Of a stretch of DNA of 64,000 nt, positions 34,676-43,613 are shown in pieces. Made by a program: the position numbers and the translations under genes. The notes below the pieces were generated by a model. It ran no database searches and was not told where the DNA came from. It was given only the letters and a program-made list of their open reading frames with translations. Origin of the DNA: Chryseosolibacter sp964551035 (GTDB lineage: Bacteria > Bacteroidota > Bacteroidia > Cytophagales > Cyclobacteriaceae); the NCBI GenBank assembly GCA_964551035.1, contig CAZKBK010000006.1, forward strand, positions 1-64,000, given 5' to 3'. Within the stretch, counting starts at the first letter, position 1. Each line of letters begins with the position of its first letter.

Positions 34676-35815
34676 TCACGCGGTCACTTTATACATGTCG
34701 GCCAGTTTGTTCACGGCGAAGTCGATCTCTTCGGGCTTGTTGTATTTGCTGAATGAAAACCGCACTGCGCCGCGCCTGGACTCCGGGTACAGCGCGCCCA
34801 GCACGTGCGAGCCCGTGGTTGCTCCACTGGAACAGGCGCTCCCACCCGAGGCGGAGATCCCCTGGAGGTCGAGATTAAAGAGCAGCATCTCGCCTTCGTC
34901 GGATTCCGGCAGGCTCACATTCAATACCGTATAGAGACTCCTGCGCGCATTCGCCGAGTCGCCATTGAACGATACACCGGGGACCTGCTCGCGAAGTTTT
35001 GTAATCATCCGGTCTTTGAGGACCTGGATTTGCTTGTGATGCTCGTCCATGTCCCGGTAAGCGATCTCGAGCGCCTTGGCCAGCCCGATGATTCCGTACA
35101 CATTCTCCGTCCCTCCGCGCATGTTGCGTTCCTGGGCGCCACCATGAATGAATTGGTGAATTTTTTTGTCTTTGCGGATGTACATGAAACCGACACCTTT
35201 CGGCCCATGAAACTTATGTGCCGCGGCGGTCATGCCGCACACCTGCAATTCCTTCATGTTGTGCCGATAGTGTCCAACGGTCTGGACGGTATCCGAATGG
35301 AAAAAAGCATCGTAACGGCTACAAAGCTCGCCCACGGTTTTGATGTCCAACACGTTTCCGATCTCGTTGTTGGCGTGCATAAGTGAAACGAGGGCGCCCG
35401 GGTGTGCGGCCAATAGCTCCTCAAGGCTGGCAACATCTACATGACCCTTACCATCGAGTTTAACGTGATGCAGTTGCACCTGGCCGTCATCGGCGAGTTT
35501 CTCCACGGTGTGGGTGACCGCGTGATGCTCTATCGGCGATGAGATAATGTGCCGCACGTTGTAGGTAGTGACGGCGCAACGGATGATCGCATTGTCGGCC
35601 TCGGTTCCACCCGAGGTGAAAATGATTTCGCCGGGCGTACAATTCAGGAGTTCCGCAACTTTCTTCCGCGCCGATTCGATGGCCGCGCGCACCTTCCGCC
35701 CGTGGGCATGCGTTGACGACGGGTTGCCAAAATCCTCAAGCATAAATGGCTTGATCGCATCAAACACCTCCGGATCAAGTGGCGTGGTAGCGGCGTTGTC
35801 TAAATAAACTCTCAT
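34676..35815 (-). CDS. Cysteine desulfurase (NifS/IscS family)
   Basis: A 379-residue PLP enzyme that takes sulfur from cysteine for Fe-S clusters and tRNA thiolation. The PLP lysine is Lys201 (TAAAHKFHGPKGVGF) and the persulfide Cys328 is in SGGSACSSGATTGS, the IscS-like loop. The N-terminus YLDNAATTPLDPEV is typical. No iscU or sufB is adjacent, so its assembly partner must lie elsewhere; the Nfu at 6303 could act in the same process. It follows glmM by 51 bases on the same strand. Confidence 0.95.
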   Translation of the reverse strand: MRVYLDNAATTPLDPEVFDAIKPFMLEDFGNPSSTHAHGRKVRAAIESARKKVAELLNCTPGEIIFTSGGTEADNAIIRCAVTTYNVRHIISSPIEHHAVTHTVEKLADDGQVQLHHVKLDGKGHVDVASLEELLAAHPGALVSLMHANNEIGNVLDIKTVGELCSRYDAFFHSDTVQTVGHYRHNMKELQVCGMTAAAHKFHGPKGVGFMYIRKDKKIHQFIHGGAQERNMRGGTENVYGIIGLAKALEIAYRDMDEHHKQIQVLKDRMITKLREQVPGVSFNGDSANARRSLYTVLNVSLPESDEGEMLLFNLDLQGISASGGSACSSGATTGSHVLGALYPESRRGAVRFSFSKYNKPEEIDFAVNKLADMYKVTA

Positions 35816-35866
35816 GTCTGGTTGATCGTGGAAACAAAGTTACGGGAACCCGGCGACATGTCAGAT

Positions 35867-37270
35867 TCATGCGCGTAATTTTTCCGCGATGATCTCCCTG
35901 ATGTCACCAATGATCTTCGACGCGAGGTTGTCGGCCTTTGTTTCCATGTCGGATTCGGCATAGATCCGTATGATAGGCTCGGTGTTGGATTTGCGCAGGT
36001 GAACCCATTCGCGGTTGAATTCTATGCGGACGCCGTCGGCGGTATTGATCGGCTGGCTGGCGTACTTCCTTTGTATGTTATCCAGAATTTTATCGACGTT
36101 GATATCACGTGTGAGTTCAATTTTATTTTTCGAAATGAAGTAACTGGGATATTTCATTCTGAGGCGGCGGGCGGTTCCGCCTTCCTTTGCGAGGTGTGTG
36201 AGGAAAAGCGCGATGCCCGCCAGCGCGTCGCGGCCGTAGTGGAGATCGGGATAGATCACCCCGCCGTTGCCTTCCCCGCCGATCACCGCCTGCTGTTCCT
36301 TCATGGCCCTTACAACATGCACTTCACCCACTGCGGAAGCAAAATACTTTCCACCCGCCTTCTCGGTCACATCCTGGAGCGCGCGCGTGCTCGACAAGTT
36401 CGAAACCGTGTTGCCTTTTGGTCCGGCATTCAGGACATAATCAGCAACCGCTACCAACGTGTACTCTTCCCCGAAGGCGGTTCCATCTTCGCAGACCAGC
36501 GCCAGCCGGTCAACATCGGGATCGACCACGATTCCCAAATCGTATTTTCCATTTACAATCTCGCGGGAAATGTCGCCGAGGTGTTCGGGCAGGGGTTCGG
36601 GGTTGTGAGGAAAATGGCCTGTGGGCTCACAATAAAGCTCTTTAACGGTCACGCCAAGCGCGCTTAGCAACTTGGGCACCGCGATCCCACCCGTGGAGTT
36701 CACCGCGTCAACAACCACGCGGAAGCCCCTTTTGTGGACGGCTTCCGCGTCGACCAACGGCAAAGCAAGGATGGCCTCGATGTGTTTTTGAATGTAGCGG
36801 TCATCCCGCCTGTACTGCCCCAACCGGTTCACCGGCGCGAACTCAAAATTTTCGGCCCCGGCCAGCCGAAGGACCTCTTCACCATCGGCACCGGAGATAA
36901 ATTCACCTTTCTCGTTTAATAATTTTAAAGCGTTCCATTGTACCGGATTATGGCTCGCTGTGAGAATTATCCCGCCCGAAGCGTTCTCCCAGGGTACGGC
37001 CATCTCCACGGTCGGCGTTGTCGACAGGCCAAGATCGACCACATCAATACCAAGACCGATAAGCGTGTTGACGACCAGGCTCGACACCATCTCCCCGGAG
37101 GGGCGGGCGTCCCGCCCAATGACGACTTTAGGCTTGTCCGACCGTTTCATCTTCATCATCCACGTGCCATAGGCGGCAGCAAACTTTACCACGTCAAGCG
37201 GCGTGAGGTTGTCGGTGGGGGCGCCGCCGATGGTTCCCCGGATGCCGGAAATAGATTTTATAAGGGTCAC
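35867..37270 (-). CDS. glmM: Phosphoglucosamine mutase
   Basis: A 467-residue alpha-D-phosphohexomutase. The phosphoserine Ser106 is in TASHNPVQWNALK, the metal loop reads DPDVDRLALV, the sugar-binding loop is GGEGNGGVIYPD, and the C-terminal phosphate loop is RKSNTEPIIRIYAE. The set favours glucosamine-6-phosphate to glucosamine-1-phosphate conversion for UDP-GlcNAc synthesis, though phosphomannomutase activity cannot be excluded. UDP-GlcNAc is the likely precursor of the sugars made by the locus at 57-64 kb. It is divergent from mazG. Confidence 0.92.
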   Translation of the reverse strand: MTLIKSISGIRGTIGGAPTDNLTPLDVVKFAAAYGTWMMKMKRSDKPKVVIGRDARPSGEMVSSLVVNTLIGLGIDVVDLGLSTTPTVEMAVPWENASGGIILTASHNPVQWNALKLLNEKGEFISGADGEEVLRLAGAENFEFAPVNRLGQYRRDDRYIQKHIEAILALPLVDAEAVHKRGFRVVVDAVNSTGGIAVPKLLSALGVTVKELYCEPTGHFPHNPEPLPEHLGDISREIVNGKYDLGIVVDPDVDRLALVCEDGTAFGEEYTLVAVADYVLNAGPKGNTVSNLSSTRALQDVTEKAGGKYFASAVGEVHVVRAMKEQQAVIGGEGNGGVIYPDLHYGRDALAGIALFLTHLAKEGGTARRLRMKYPSYFISKNKIELTRDINVDKILDNIQRKYASQPINTADGVRIEFNREWVHLRKSNTEPIIRIYAESDMETKADNLASKIIGDIREIIAEKLRA

Positions 37271-37307
37271 GATGTTTTTGGATTAATCTCCAGTACTTTA
37301 TGGAGTG

Positions 37308-37315
37308 CAAATTTA
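37308..37315 (-). promoter_or_regulatory. Candidate -7 element for glmM
   Basis: On the minus strand TAAATTTG matches TAnnTTTG exactly, 37 bases upstream of the glmM start. It sits in the 111-base divergent gap to mazG. Confidence 0.45.
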
Positions 37316-37381
37316 ACACCTTTGACGTTACCCGTCGCGTCCCCCCGCAAATTGCTACCTTGCCGGTCAAAATTCAGAGAT

Positions 37382-38224
37382 ATGGCTAAAGTGAAATCTT
37401 CACCCGACCTGCGGCGGGCAGAGAAAATTCAGGCGTTTGACCGGTTGCTCACGATCATGGATGAGTTGCGTGAGCACTGTCCGTGGGACAAGAAACAGAC
37501 GCTTGAAACCCTTCGGCACCTGACCATTGAGGAGACGTATGAACTATCGGACGCGATCCTGGAAGGGGATCTCACGGAGGTGAGGAAAGAGCTCGGCGAT
37601 ATCATGCTGCACATGGTTTTTTATGCGCGTATCGCCTCGGAGAAGAATGCTTTCGACATCGCCGACGTCCTCCATTCAATTTGTGACAAGCTTGTTGAAC
37701 GCCACCCGCACATCTACGGTGACGTGGTGGCAAATGACGAAGAAACGGTAAAAGCCAATTGGGAGAAACTCAAGTTGAAGCACGGCAACAAATCCGTCCT
37801 TGAAGGTGTGCCCACGTCGCTTCCTGCCATGGTGAAGGCCATTCGCATACAGGATAAAGCGCGAGGCGTAGGCTTCGACTGGGACAATAAGGCACAGGTG
37901 TGGGAAAAGGTCGAGGAAGAACTGCAGGAATTCAAGGCTTCGACCCTTCCGCAGGCCGGGGGCGGCTCAGGGCAGGCAAGCACGGCTCCCGACACGGCGG
38001 GAGCTCGGGAGGAGATGGTTGCAGAGTTCGGCGACCTGTTGTTCTCCCTGGTAAACTATGCGCGCTTCATCAATATCGATCCCGAGGAAGCACTCGAACG
38101 TACCAACAAGAAGTTCATTAAACGTTTTCAGTACCTGGAGCGCGAGTCGGCAAAGGATGGAAAAAAAATGGGTGAAATGACGCTCGCCGAGATGGACGTC
38201 TACTGGAACCGGGCCAAGCGCTAG
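37382..38224 (+). CDS. mazG: Nucleoside triphosphate pyrophosphohydrolase MazG
   Basis: A 280-residue all-alpha NTP pyrophosphatase that hydrolyses (d)NTPs to monophosphates for nucleotide-pool cleaning. Two MazG repeats are present: the first with CPWDKKQT, EETYELSDAI and RKELGDIMLHMVFYA, the second with VEEELQEFK and EEMVAEFGDLLFSLVNYARF. Between KASTLP and the second metal-binding helix there is a 22-residue insertion rich in Gly, Ala and Ser (residues about 188-212). ATG 37382 fits the family start; the longer frame into the divergent gene is a shadow. Confidence 0.95.
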   Translation: MAKVKSSPDLRRAEKIQAFDRLLTIMDELREHCPWDKKQTLETLRHLTIEETYELSDAILEGDLTEVRKELGDIMLHMVFYARIASEKNAFDIADVLHSICDKLVERHPHIYGDVVANDEETVKANWEKLKLKHGNKSVLEGVPTSLPAMVKAIRIQDKARGVGFDWDNKAQVWEKVEEELQEFKASTLPQAGGGSGQASTAPDTAGAREEMVAEFGDLLFSLVNYARFINIDPEEALERTNKKFIKRFQYLERESAKDGKKMGEMTLAEMDVYWNRAKR

Positions 38225-38301
38225 CAACGGGGTAGGTTCTCAACGAACACCCGTTACGGGCAATATTTCGGGGTGCTGTTTAATGATTTAAATCGGACCG
38301 C

Positions 38302-38309
38302 TATATTTG
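38302..38309 (+). promoter_or_regulatory. Candidate -7 element for glyS
   Basis: TATATTTG is an exact match to TAnnTTTG and ends only 7 bases before the ATG at 38317. If used, transcription would begin at or very near the start codon, giving an almost leaderless mRNA. Confidence 0.5.
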
Positions 38310-38316
38310 CCGTCTT

Positions 38317-39858
38317 ATGTCAAATCAGGAAGACAATCTTTTAAAGAACGTAATATCCCACGCTAAAGAGTACGGGTTTATTTTTCCTTCCAGCGAGATC
38401 TACGACGGACTCAGCGCCGTCTATGACTATGGACAAAACGGGGCGGAGTTAAAAAACAACATCAAGGCCTATTGGTGGAAGTTTATGACGTTGCTGCACG
38501 ACAACATCGTGGGCATCGACGCCGCCATCTTCATGCACCCGACAACCTGGAAGGCATCGGGTCACGTTGACGCGTTCAACGACCCGATGATCGACAACCG
38601 AGACTCGAAGAAGCGCTATCGCGCCGACCAGCTCATCGAAGGGGTAATTGAAAAGCTCGAGGAGAAGATCGAAAAGGAAGTTCAGAAGGCCGAAAAGCGG
38701 TTCGCGAATTTCGATCGGGGCATGTTCGTCAGCACCAACGCACGTGTCCTGGAGTATCAAAAGAAGATTGACGACATCAACGCCCGGCTGAAAGAGGCCA
38801 TGGCCAACAATGACATGGCCGCGATGAAACAGATCATTGTCGACCTGGAAATTGCAGATCCCATCTCCGGCACAAAGAACTGGACGGATGTACGGCAGTT
38901 CAATCTTATGTTCGCGACGGAGATCGGCTCACTTGCCGAGGATGCCAATAAGATCTATCTCCGTCCGGAGACAGCGCAAGGGATTTTTGTGAACTTCCTT
39001 AACGTTCAAAAAACGGGCAGGATGAAAATTCCATTCGGCATCGCGCAGATCGGAAAGGCGTTCAGGAATGAGATCGTTGCGCGACAATTCATTTTCAGAA
39101 TGCGCGAGTTTGAGCAAATGGAGATGCAGTTCTTCGTACGGCCGGGCGAGGAGATGCAGTGGTACGAATTCTGGAAAGACAAGAGGATGCGCTGGCATCA
39201 CGCCCTGGGCATGGGCGAAGAAAATTACCGGTTTCACGACCACCTCAATCTTGCGCACTACGCGAACGCCGCATGCGACATTCAATTTAACTTTCCGATG
39301 GGTTTCCGCGAACTCGAGGGCATCCACTCACGCACCGACTTCGACCTCAAGAATCATGAGAAATTCTCGGGGAAGAAACTTCAATACTTCGATCCGGAGA
39401 CAAACCAGAACTACATCCCGTTCGTGATTGAAACCTCCATCGGACTGGACCGTTGTTTCCTTGCCGTGCTTTCCAAGTCTTACAAGGAGGAGAAACTGGA
39501 AGACGGCTCTGAACGCGTGGTCCTGAAAATACCGCCCGCCCTGGCACCCAACAAGGTCGCCATTCTGCCGCTGGTGAAAAAAGACGGGTTGCCGGAAAAG
39601 GCCGCATCGATCATGAACGAGCTTAAGTACGACCTGCGTTGCTTTTACGAGGAGAAAGATGCCATTGGCAAACGGTACCGCAGGCAGGACGCGATCGGTA
39701 CGCCGTACTGTATCACGGTAGACCACCAGACCCTCACCGAAGATACGGTTACCATCCGCGACCGCGATAGTATGAAACAGGAACGCGTGAGAATCGCCGA
39801 TGTGAGACAGAAACTTGTCGATGCCTGCTCGATCAACCATTTGTTGCGAAAAATCTGA
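38317..39858 (+). CDS. glyS: Glycyl-tRNA synthetase (single-chain class II type)
   Basis: A 513-residue synthetase of the homodimeric type (also named glyQS), not the alpha2beta2 form. Class II motif 2 is near GKAFRNEIVARQFIFRMREFEQ, motif 3 near ETSIGLDRCFLAVL, and the C-terminal anticodon-binding domain begins around ALAPNKVAILPL. The N-terminal part carries a charged helical insert (EKLEEKIEKEVQKAEKR) seen in this type. The product attaches glycine to tRNA-Gly. The next gene starts 3 bases after the stop. Confidence 0.97.
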   Translation: MSNQEDNLLKNVISHAKEYGFIFPSSEIYDGLSAVYDYGQNGAELKNNIKAYWWKFMTLLHDNIVGIDAAIFMHPTTWKASGHVDAFNDPMIDNRDSKKRYRADQLIEGVIEKLEEKIEKEVQKAEKRFANFDRGMFVSTNARVLEYQKKIDDINARLKEAMANNDMAAMKQIIVDLEIADPISGTKNWTDVRQFNLMFATEIGSLAEDANKIYLRPETAQGIFVNFLNVQKTGRMKIPFGIAQIGKAFRNEIVARQFIFRMREFEQMEMQFFVRPGEEMQWYEFWKDKRMRWHHALGMGEENYRFHDHLNLAHYANAACDIQFNFPMGFRELEGIHSRTDFDLKNHEKFSGKKLQYFDPETNQNYIPFVIETSIGLDRCFLAVLSKSYKEEKLEDGSERVVLKIPPALAPNKVAILPLVKKDGLPEKAASIMNELKYDLRCFYEEKDAIGKRYRRQDAIGTPYCITVDHQTLTEDTVTIRDRDSMKQERVRIADVRQKLVDACSINHLLRKI

Positions 39859-39861
39859 TGC

Positions 39862-40713
39862 ATGATCACACTCCTGATTATCGCGGTGGTCATCCTTTTC
39901 GTGTACAGGTTCCATCGTGAAGTTCAGGAGAGTTACGCATACGCGAGCAGGAAAGTAGCGCCGGTGCGGACGGCGGTCTTCCCCGTACCAGACACCTACC
40001 GGAGCATCCTCACAAAATACTTCGCCTATTACCAGCAACTGGCACCCGAACTGAAGCCACGGTTTGAAAAGCGCGTGGCCAGGTTCATCTACGGCAAGCG
40101 CTTCATCCCGCGTCAGATTGACAAGGTTACCATAGAGGCGAAGGTGCTCATCGCCGCGTCGGCCGTGCAACTGACGTTCGGGCTGCCGCGCGACTACTTG
40201 CGGCACTTCAACAAGATCCTCGTCTACCCCAACGATTATTACTCGTCCATCACCAAACGCTTTCACAAGGGTGAAGTGAATCCGCGTTTTGGCATCATTG
40301 TGCTTTCATGGCAAAGCTTCGTCGACGGGTACATCAACCCCCGCGACTCAAAGAACCTCGGATTGCACGAAATGGCGCACGCCCTCCGCCTGGAGCAGTT
40401 TCTCCGCAGCGAAGAACATCCGCCTTTCGACGATGCGACGCTGGAACGCTTCGACGACTACGCACGCAACGTTTGCATCGATCCATCCTTCTCGTCCCAG
40501 ACCCTCTTCCGGCCATACGCTTGCACCAATGAACATGAATTCTTCAGTGTTGCCGTTGAAAACTTCTTTGAACGCCCGCAGGATTTCCATGCCGAAATGA
40601 CCGAGCTTTACCAGGTGATGTGCCACCTGCTGGGGCAAGACCCGCTGCGGCTGTTTCTGCGCAGTCAAACAAATTCCCAACCACCCCGCGATCCTGTGAC
40701 CAGGATTGGGTAA
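39862..40713 (+). CDS. MtfA-like zinc peptidase (M90 family)
   Basis: A 283-residue protein with one N-terminal hydrophobic helix (ITLLIIAVVILFVY) and a gluzincin-type site LHEMAHALRLEQ (HExxH). A downstream Glu in NEHEFFSVAVENFFERPQ is a candidate third ligand. The family includes E. coli MtfA, which binds the Mlc regulator of glucose uptake, but no Mlc homologue is visible here, so only the peptidase fold is claimed. It starts 3 bases after glyS and is probably cotranscribed with glyS and dgt. Confidence 0.87.
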   Translation: MITLLIIAVVILFVYRFHREVQESYAYASRKVAPVRTAVFPVPDTYRSILTKYFAYYQQLAPELKPRFEKRVARFIYGKRFIPRQIDKVTIEAKVLIAASAVQLTFGLPRDYLRHFNKILVYPNDYYSSITKRFHKGEVNPRFGIIVLSWQSFVDGYINPRDSKNLGLHEMAHALRLEQFLRSEEHPPFDDATLERFDDYARNVCIDPSFSSQTLFRPYACTNEHEFFSVAVENFFERPQDFHAEMTELYQVMCHLLGQDPLRLFLRSQTNSQPPRDPVTRIG

Positions 40714-40742
40714 CATTGCAATTTTAAACATCAGTATTTATT

Positions 40743-42065
40743 GTGGAGTGGAGAGAGCTCATGTCAGCACAGCGCCCGGGTTCGAAAGGTGGACCGGGAA
40801 CGGAATCGCGCAGCGCATTCGAACAGGATTACGATCGCATTATCTTTTCCCATCCGTTCCGGCGCCTGCAGGACAAAACACAGGTGCACCCCTTGCCGGA
40901 GGAAGATTTTGTCCACACCAGGTTAACACATAGTCTGGAGGTATCGAGCGTGGGCCGATCACTGGGAAAGCGCATCGGCGAAGTCGTTACCCAACGGCAT
41001 CGCGACCTGCAGAATACTTTCTCCCTATTCGACTTCGGCGCTGTCGTGGCGGCCGCGTCGCTCGCCCACGACCTCGGCAATCCGCCCTTCGGACACGCCG
41101 GCGAAGACGCCATCTCCGATTTTTTCAGGCAACATCCCTACGGCGAACGTTTCCGGGATAAAGTAACCGATGCCGAATGGGAAGACCTGATTCGCTTCGA
41201 GGGGAACGCGCAGGGATTCCGAATCCTCAGCAAGGATGCGTACGGACTCAAACTCACCTTCGCCACGCTGGGCGCATTCACAAAATATCCCTGCCCGGCA
41301 TCCTTACCGGAACGCAACAAACAAAAACGCAGTCAAAAGAAATTCGGATTCTTTCAATCCGAGCGCACGCAGTTTGAAGAAGTCGCCGCGCACCTGAAGC
41401 TTAAGCCGGGAGCAGGTGTAAGTTGGTGCAGGCACCCGCTGGCATTCGTGGTCGAAGCTGCAGACGACATATGCTACAGCATCATCGATCTGGAAGACGG
41501 CTGCCGCCTAGGTTTGGTGACCTGGGCTGAAACGCTGGACTTGCTTTCCGCCATCCTTGGCTCACGGCTTGACCAAAAGAAAATGAACAACATATCGTCA
41601 TTGAACGAACGGCTGGGCCTGCTGCGGGCTATGACGATCGGTGCGCTCATCGATTCCTGCACGGATGTTTTTCTTGACAACGAAGCAGCGATCCTCGGTG
41701 GCACCTTCGACGACTCGCTGACAAGCCTCGGCATAAACGCATCCGCGCTGGATGAGATCAGCAGGGTTTCCGTGGAGCGGATCTACCGGGCAAAAGAGGT
41801 GGTGGAGATCGAGGCTGCGGGACACAAAGTCCTTCCCGGCCTCCTGGAGGAATTTTGCCGTGCGGGCGAGTATATGCTTTCACCATCGGCGTCAAGAAAA
41901 TACGAGAACCTCAGCCTGATCTTTCCGTCTGAGATCCGGTCTGCCATAAGCGGACAGCCGGAGAATCATTACAACATGCTTCGTCAGGTCATTGATTTCA
42001 TCTCCGGGTTGACGGATCGGCACGCGTTGTCGGTTTATCGACGAATCAGCGGCGTGGCGCTGTAG
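40743..42065 (+). CDS. dgt: Deoxyguanosinetriphosphate triphosphohydrolase (dGTPase-like)
   Basis: A 440-residue HD-domain enzyme cutting dGTP (or other dNTPs) to deoxynucleoside and tripolyphosphate. The metal-binding HD signature is spread over FVHTRLTHSLEVSSVGRSLG and SLAHDLGNPPFGHAGEDA, with a later Asp in DDICYSIIDLEDG. GTG 40743 is preferred over ATG 40761 because it restores the family N-terminus (EWRELMSAQRPG). Dgt tunes dNTP pools and in some bacteria limits phage. A hairpin repeat array starts right after its stop codon. Confidence 0.92.
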   Translation: MEWRELMSAQRPGSKGGPGTESRSAFEQDYDRIIFSHPFRRLQDKTQVHPLPEEDFVHTRLTHSLEVSSVGRSLGKRIGEVVTQRHRDLQNTFSLFDFGAVVAAASLAHDLGNPPFGHAGEDAISDFFRQHPYGERFRDKVTDAEWEDLIRFEGNAQGFRILSKDAYGLKLTFATLGAFTKYPCPASLPERNKQKRSQKKFGFFQSERTQFEEVAAHLKLKPGAGVSWCRHPLAFVVEAADDICYSIIDLEDGCRLGLVTWAETLDLLSAILGSRLDQKKMNNISSLNERLGLLRAMTIGALIDSCTDVFLDNEAAILGGTFDDSLTSLGINASALDEISRVSVERIYRAKEVVEIEAAGHKVLPGLLEEFCRAGEYMLSPSASRKYENLSLIFPSEIRSAISGQPENHYNMLRQVIDFISGLTDRHALSVYRRISGVAL

Positions 42066-42073
42066 CCTACCTA

Positions 42074-42345
42074 CACGTCATCCCTAACGGGATGACCAAT
42101 ACGGCGTCCCTACAGGACGCAAAAATACCTCTCGTCATTTTGTGCTACCGATACATCATCCCTAACGGGATGACCAACGCAGCGTCCCTACAGGACGCAA
42201 AATACCTCTCGTCATTTTGTGCTGCCGATACATCATCCCTAACGGGATGACCAGCACGGCGTCCCCACGGGACGCAAATACCTTTCCTCCTTGTGCTACC
42301 TATACATCATCCCTGTGACCGGGACAGCATCCCTACGGGACGCTC
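42074..42345. repeat. Tandem double-hairpin repeat array 1 (left of transposase)
   Basis: Three complete units and one decayed unit repeat every 74-78 bases, all in the same direction. Each unit has hairpin A, TCATCCC-TAAC-GGGATGA (42078-42095, 42156-42173, 42233-42250), then about 8 bases, then hairpin B, GCGTCC-CTACA-GGACGC (42104-42120, 42182-42198, 42259-42275). A spacer similar to TACCTCTCGTCATTTTGTGC joins the units. The fourth unit (from 42307) has mutated arms. The array begins 9 bases after the dgt stop. From 42346 to 42415 no clear feature is seen. Confidence 0.92.
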
Positions 42346-42415
42346 ATCCAATACGCTACATTTTTGCCATGTTTTCCGGATTGACTCGCACGAACCCTAA
42401 ACCTTACCTTCGTTT

Positions 42416-42877
42416 ATGGCCAACACTTACACCCAGATCCATATTCAGGCAATATTTGCGGTAAAGTTCAGAATAGGTCTCGTCGGCGCAGCCTGGAAAG
42501 AAGAGCTTTACAAATATATTACAGGCATAGTCCAGTCGCACAATCACAAGATGCTTGCCATCAACGGCATGCCAGACCACCTCCATGCCTTCTTTGGCAT
42601 GCGACCCACCCAATCTCTTTCCGACCTGATGCGGGAGGTCAAAGGGCGCTCGGCAACTTGGGTTAACGAGATGGGATTCGTGAAAGGGCACTTCGAATGG
42701 CAGAGTGGTTATGGTGCATTCTCATACGCGAAGTCCGATGTTAAGCGGATTGCACAGTATGTCATCAATCAGGAAATGCATCATAGGACGACCCCGTTCA
42801 TGGTCGAGTACGAGACATTCCTTAAGCAGTTCGACGTTGCCTTTGATGAACGGTACATTTTTCACGAACCAATTTAA
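42416..42877 (+). CDS. Y1 single-strand transposase (IS200/IS605 TnpA, REP-associated type)
   Basis: A 153-residue HUH/Y1 nuclease (Y1_Tnp family). The metal-binding HxH is His55-Leu-His57 in GMPDHLHAFFG, and the nucleophile is probably Tyr104 in GYGAFSYAKSD (Tyr99 is the alternative). The C-terminal helix NQEMHHRTTPFMVEYETFL is typical of the Bacteroidota branch. Length and motifs are intact, so the protein could be active. No tnpB accompanies it. It lies between two arrays of hairpin repeats with identical orientation, which suggests a REP-associated tyrosine transposase with its own repeats, or a solo IS200-type element inserted in an existing array. Confidence 0.93.
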   Translation: MANTYTQIHIQAIFAVKFRIGLVGAAWKEELYKYITGIVQSHNHKMLAINGMPDHLHAFFGMRPTQSLSDLMREVKGRSATWVNEMGFVKGHFEWQSGYGAFSYAKSDVKRIAQYVINQEMHHRTTPFMVEYETFLKQFDVAFDERYIFHEPI

Positions 42878-42898
42878 TGCGACTTTCGCCCCTTCTCA

Positions 42899-42946
42899 GC
42901 GCCCTGTAAGGGCGCCGTGTCGGCAGCCTGAGGCTTCAGCCTCAGG
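42899..42946. repeat. Pair of perfect hairpins downstream of the transposase
   Basis: GCGCCCT-GTA-AGGGCGC (42899-42915) and CCTGAGGC-TTCA-GCCTCAGG (42927-42946) are two perfect stem-loops 22 bases past the transposase stop. They differ in sequence from the array hairpins and could mark the right end of the element. The following stretch (42947-43065) has no gene that I can support. Confidence 0.7.
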
Positions 42947-43065
42947 GTACGGCGGCAGAGAACCGGGCGCGTGCCACCGACGATCCATGAACCTGGCGAT
43001 GCCTCTTCATGGCACGCATTCCAAAATGTCCGGAACGGGAGACGTGCGCACGGCGATTCCGCCCG

Positions 43066-43613
43066 TGGATGACCAACGCAGCGTCCCTACAGGCGCAAAA
43101 TACCTCTCGCCATTTTGTGCTACCTATACATCATCCCTAACGGGATGACCAACGCAGCGTCCCTACAGGACGCAATACCTCTCGCCATTTTTGTGCTACC
43201 TATACATCATCCCTAACGGGATGACCAATACGGCGTCCCTACAGGACGCAATACCTCTCGCCATTTTTGTGCTACCGATACATCATCCCTAACGGGATGA
43301 CCAATACGGCGTCCCTACAGGACGCAATACCTCTCGCCATTTTTGTGCTACCGATACATCATCCCTAACGGGATGACCAATACGGTGCCCTACAGGACGC
43401 AATACCTCTCGCCATTTTGTGCTACCGATACGTCATCCCTAACGGGATGACCAACGCAGCGTCCCTATGGGACGCAAATACCTTTCCTCCTTTTGTGCTA
43501 CCTACACGTCATCCCTAACGGGATGACCAATACGGCGTCCCTACGCGACGCAATGTCTTTCTTCATTACCTACACCACATCCCCGGCGGGACAAAGAGCC
43601 CGTACAGGACGCT
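43066..43613. repeat. Tandem double-hairpin repeat array 2 (right of transposase)
   Basis: It opens with a truncated unit keeping only the right arm of hairpin A (GGATGACC at 43067) and a damaged hairpin B. Six units follow with intact hairpin A at 43131, 43207, 43283, 43359, 43433 and 43509, a spacing of 74-76 bases. A decayed unit ends the array near 43613. Hairpin B is perfect in units 1-3 and 5, damaged in 4 and 6. Unit order and spacer variants (TACCTTTCCTCCTT before the last intact unit) match those in array 1. From 43614 to 43744 nothing further is seen apart from promoter-like TAGTTTTA. Confidence 0.92.

Noticed and set aside
42705..43148. Open frame running from the transposase into array 2
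   Set aside because: Out of frame with the transposase and composed mostly of repeat translation.
42074..43613. Regular repeats that could be read as a CRISPR array
   Set aside because: The segments between the hairpins are themselves conserved from unit to unit, the repeats contain two stem-loops, and no cas genes are nearby.
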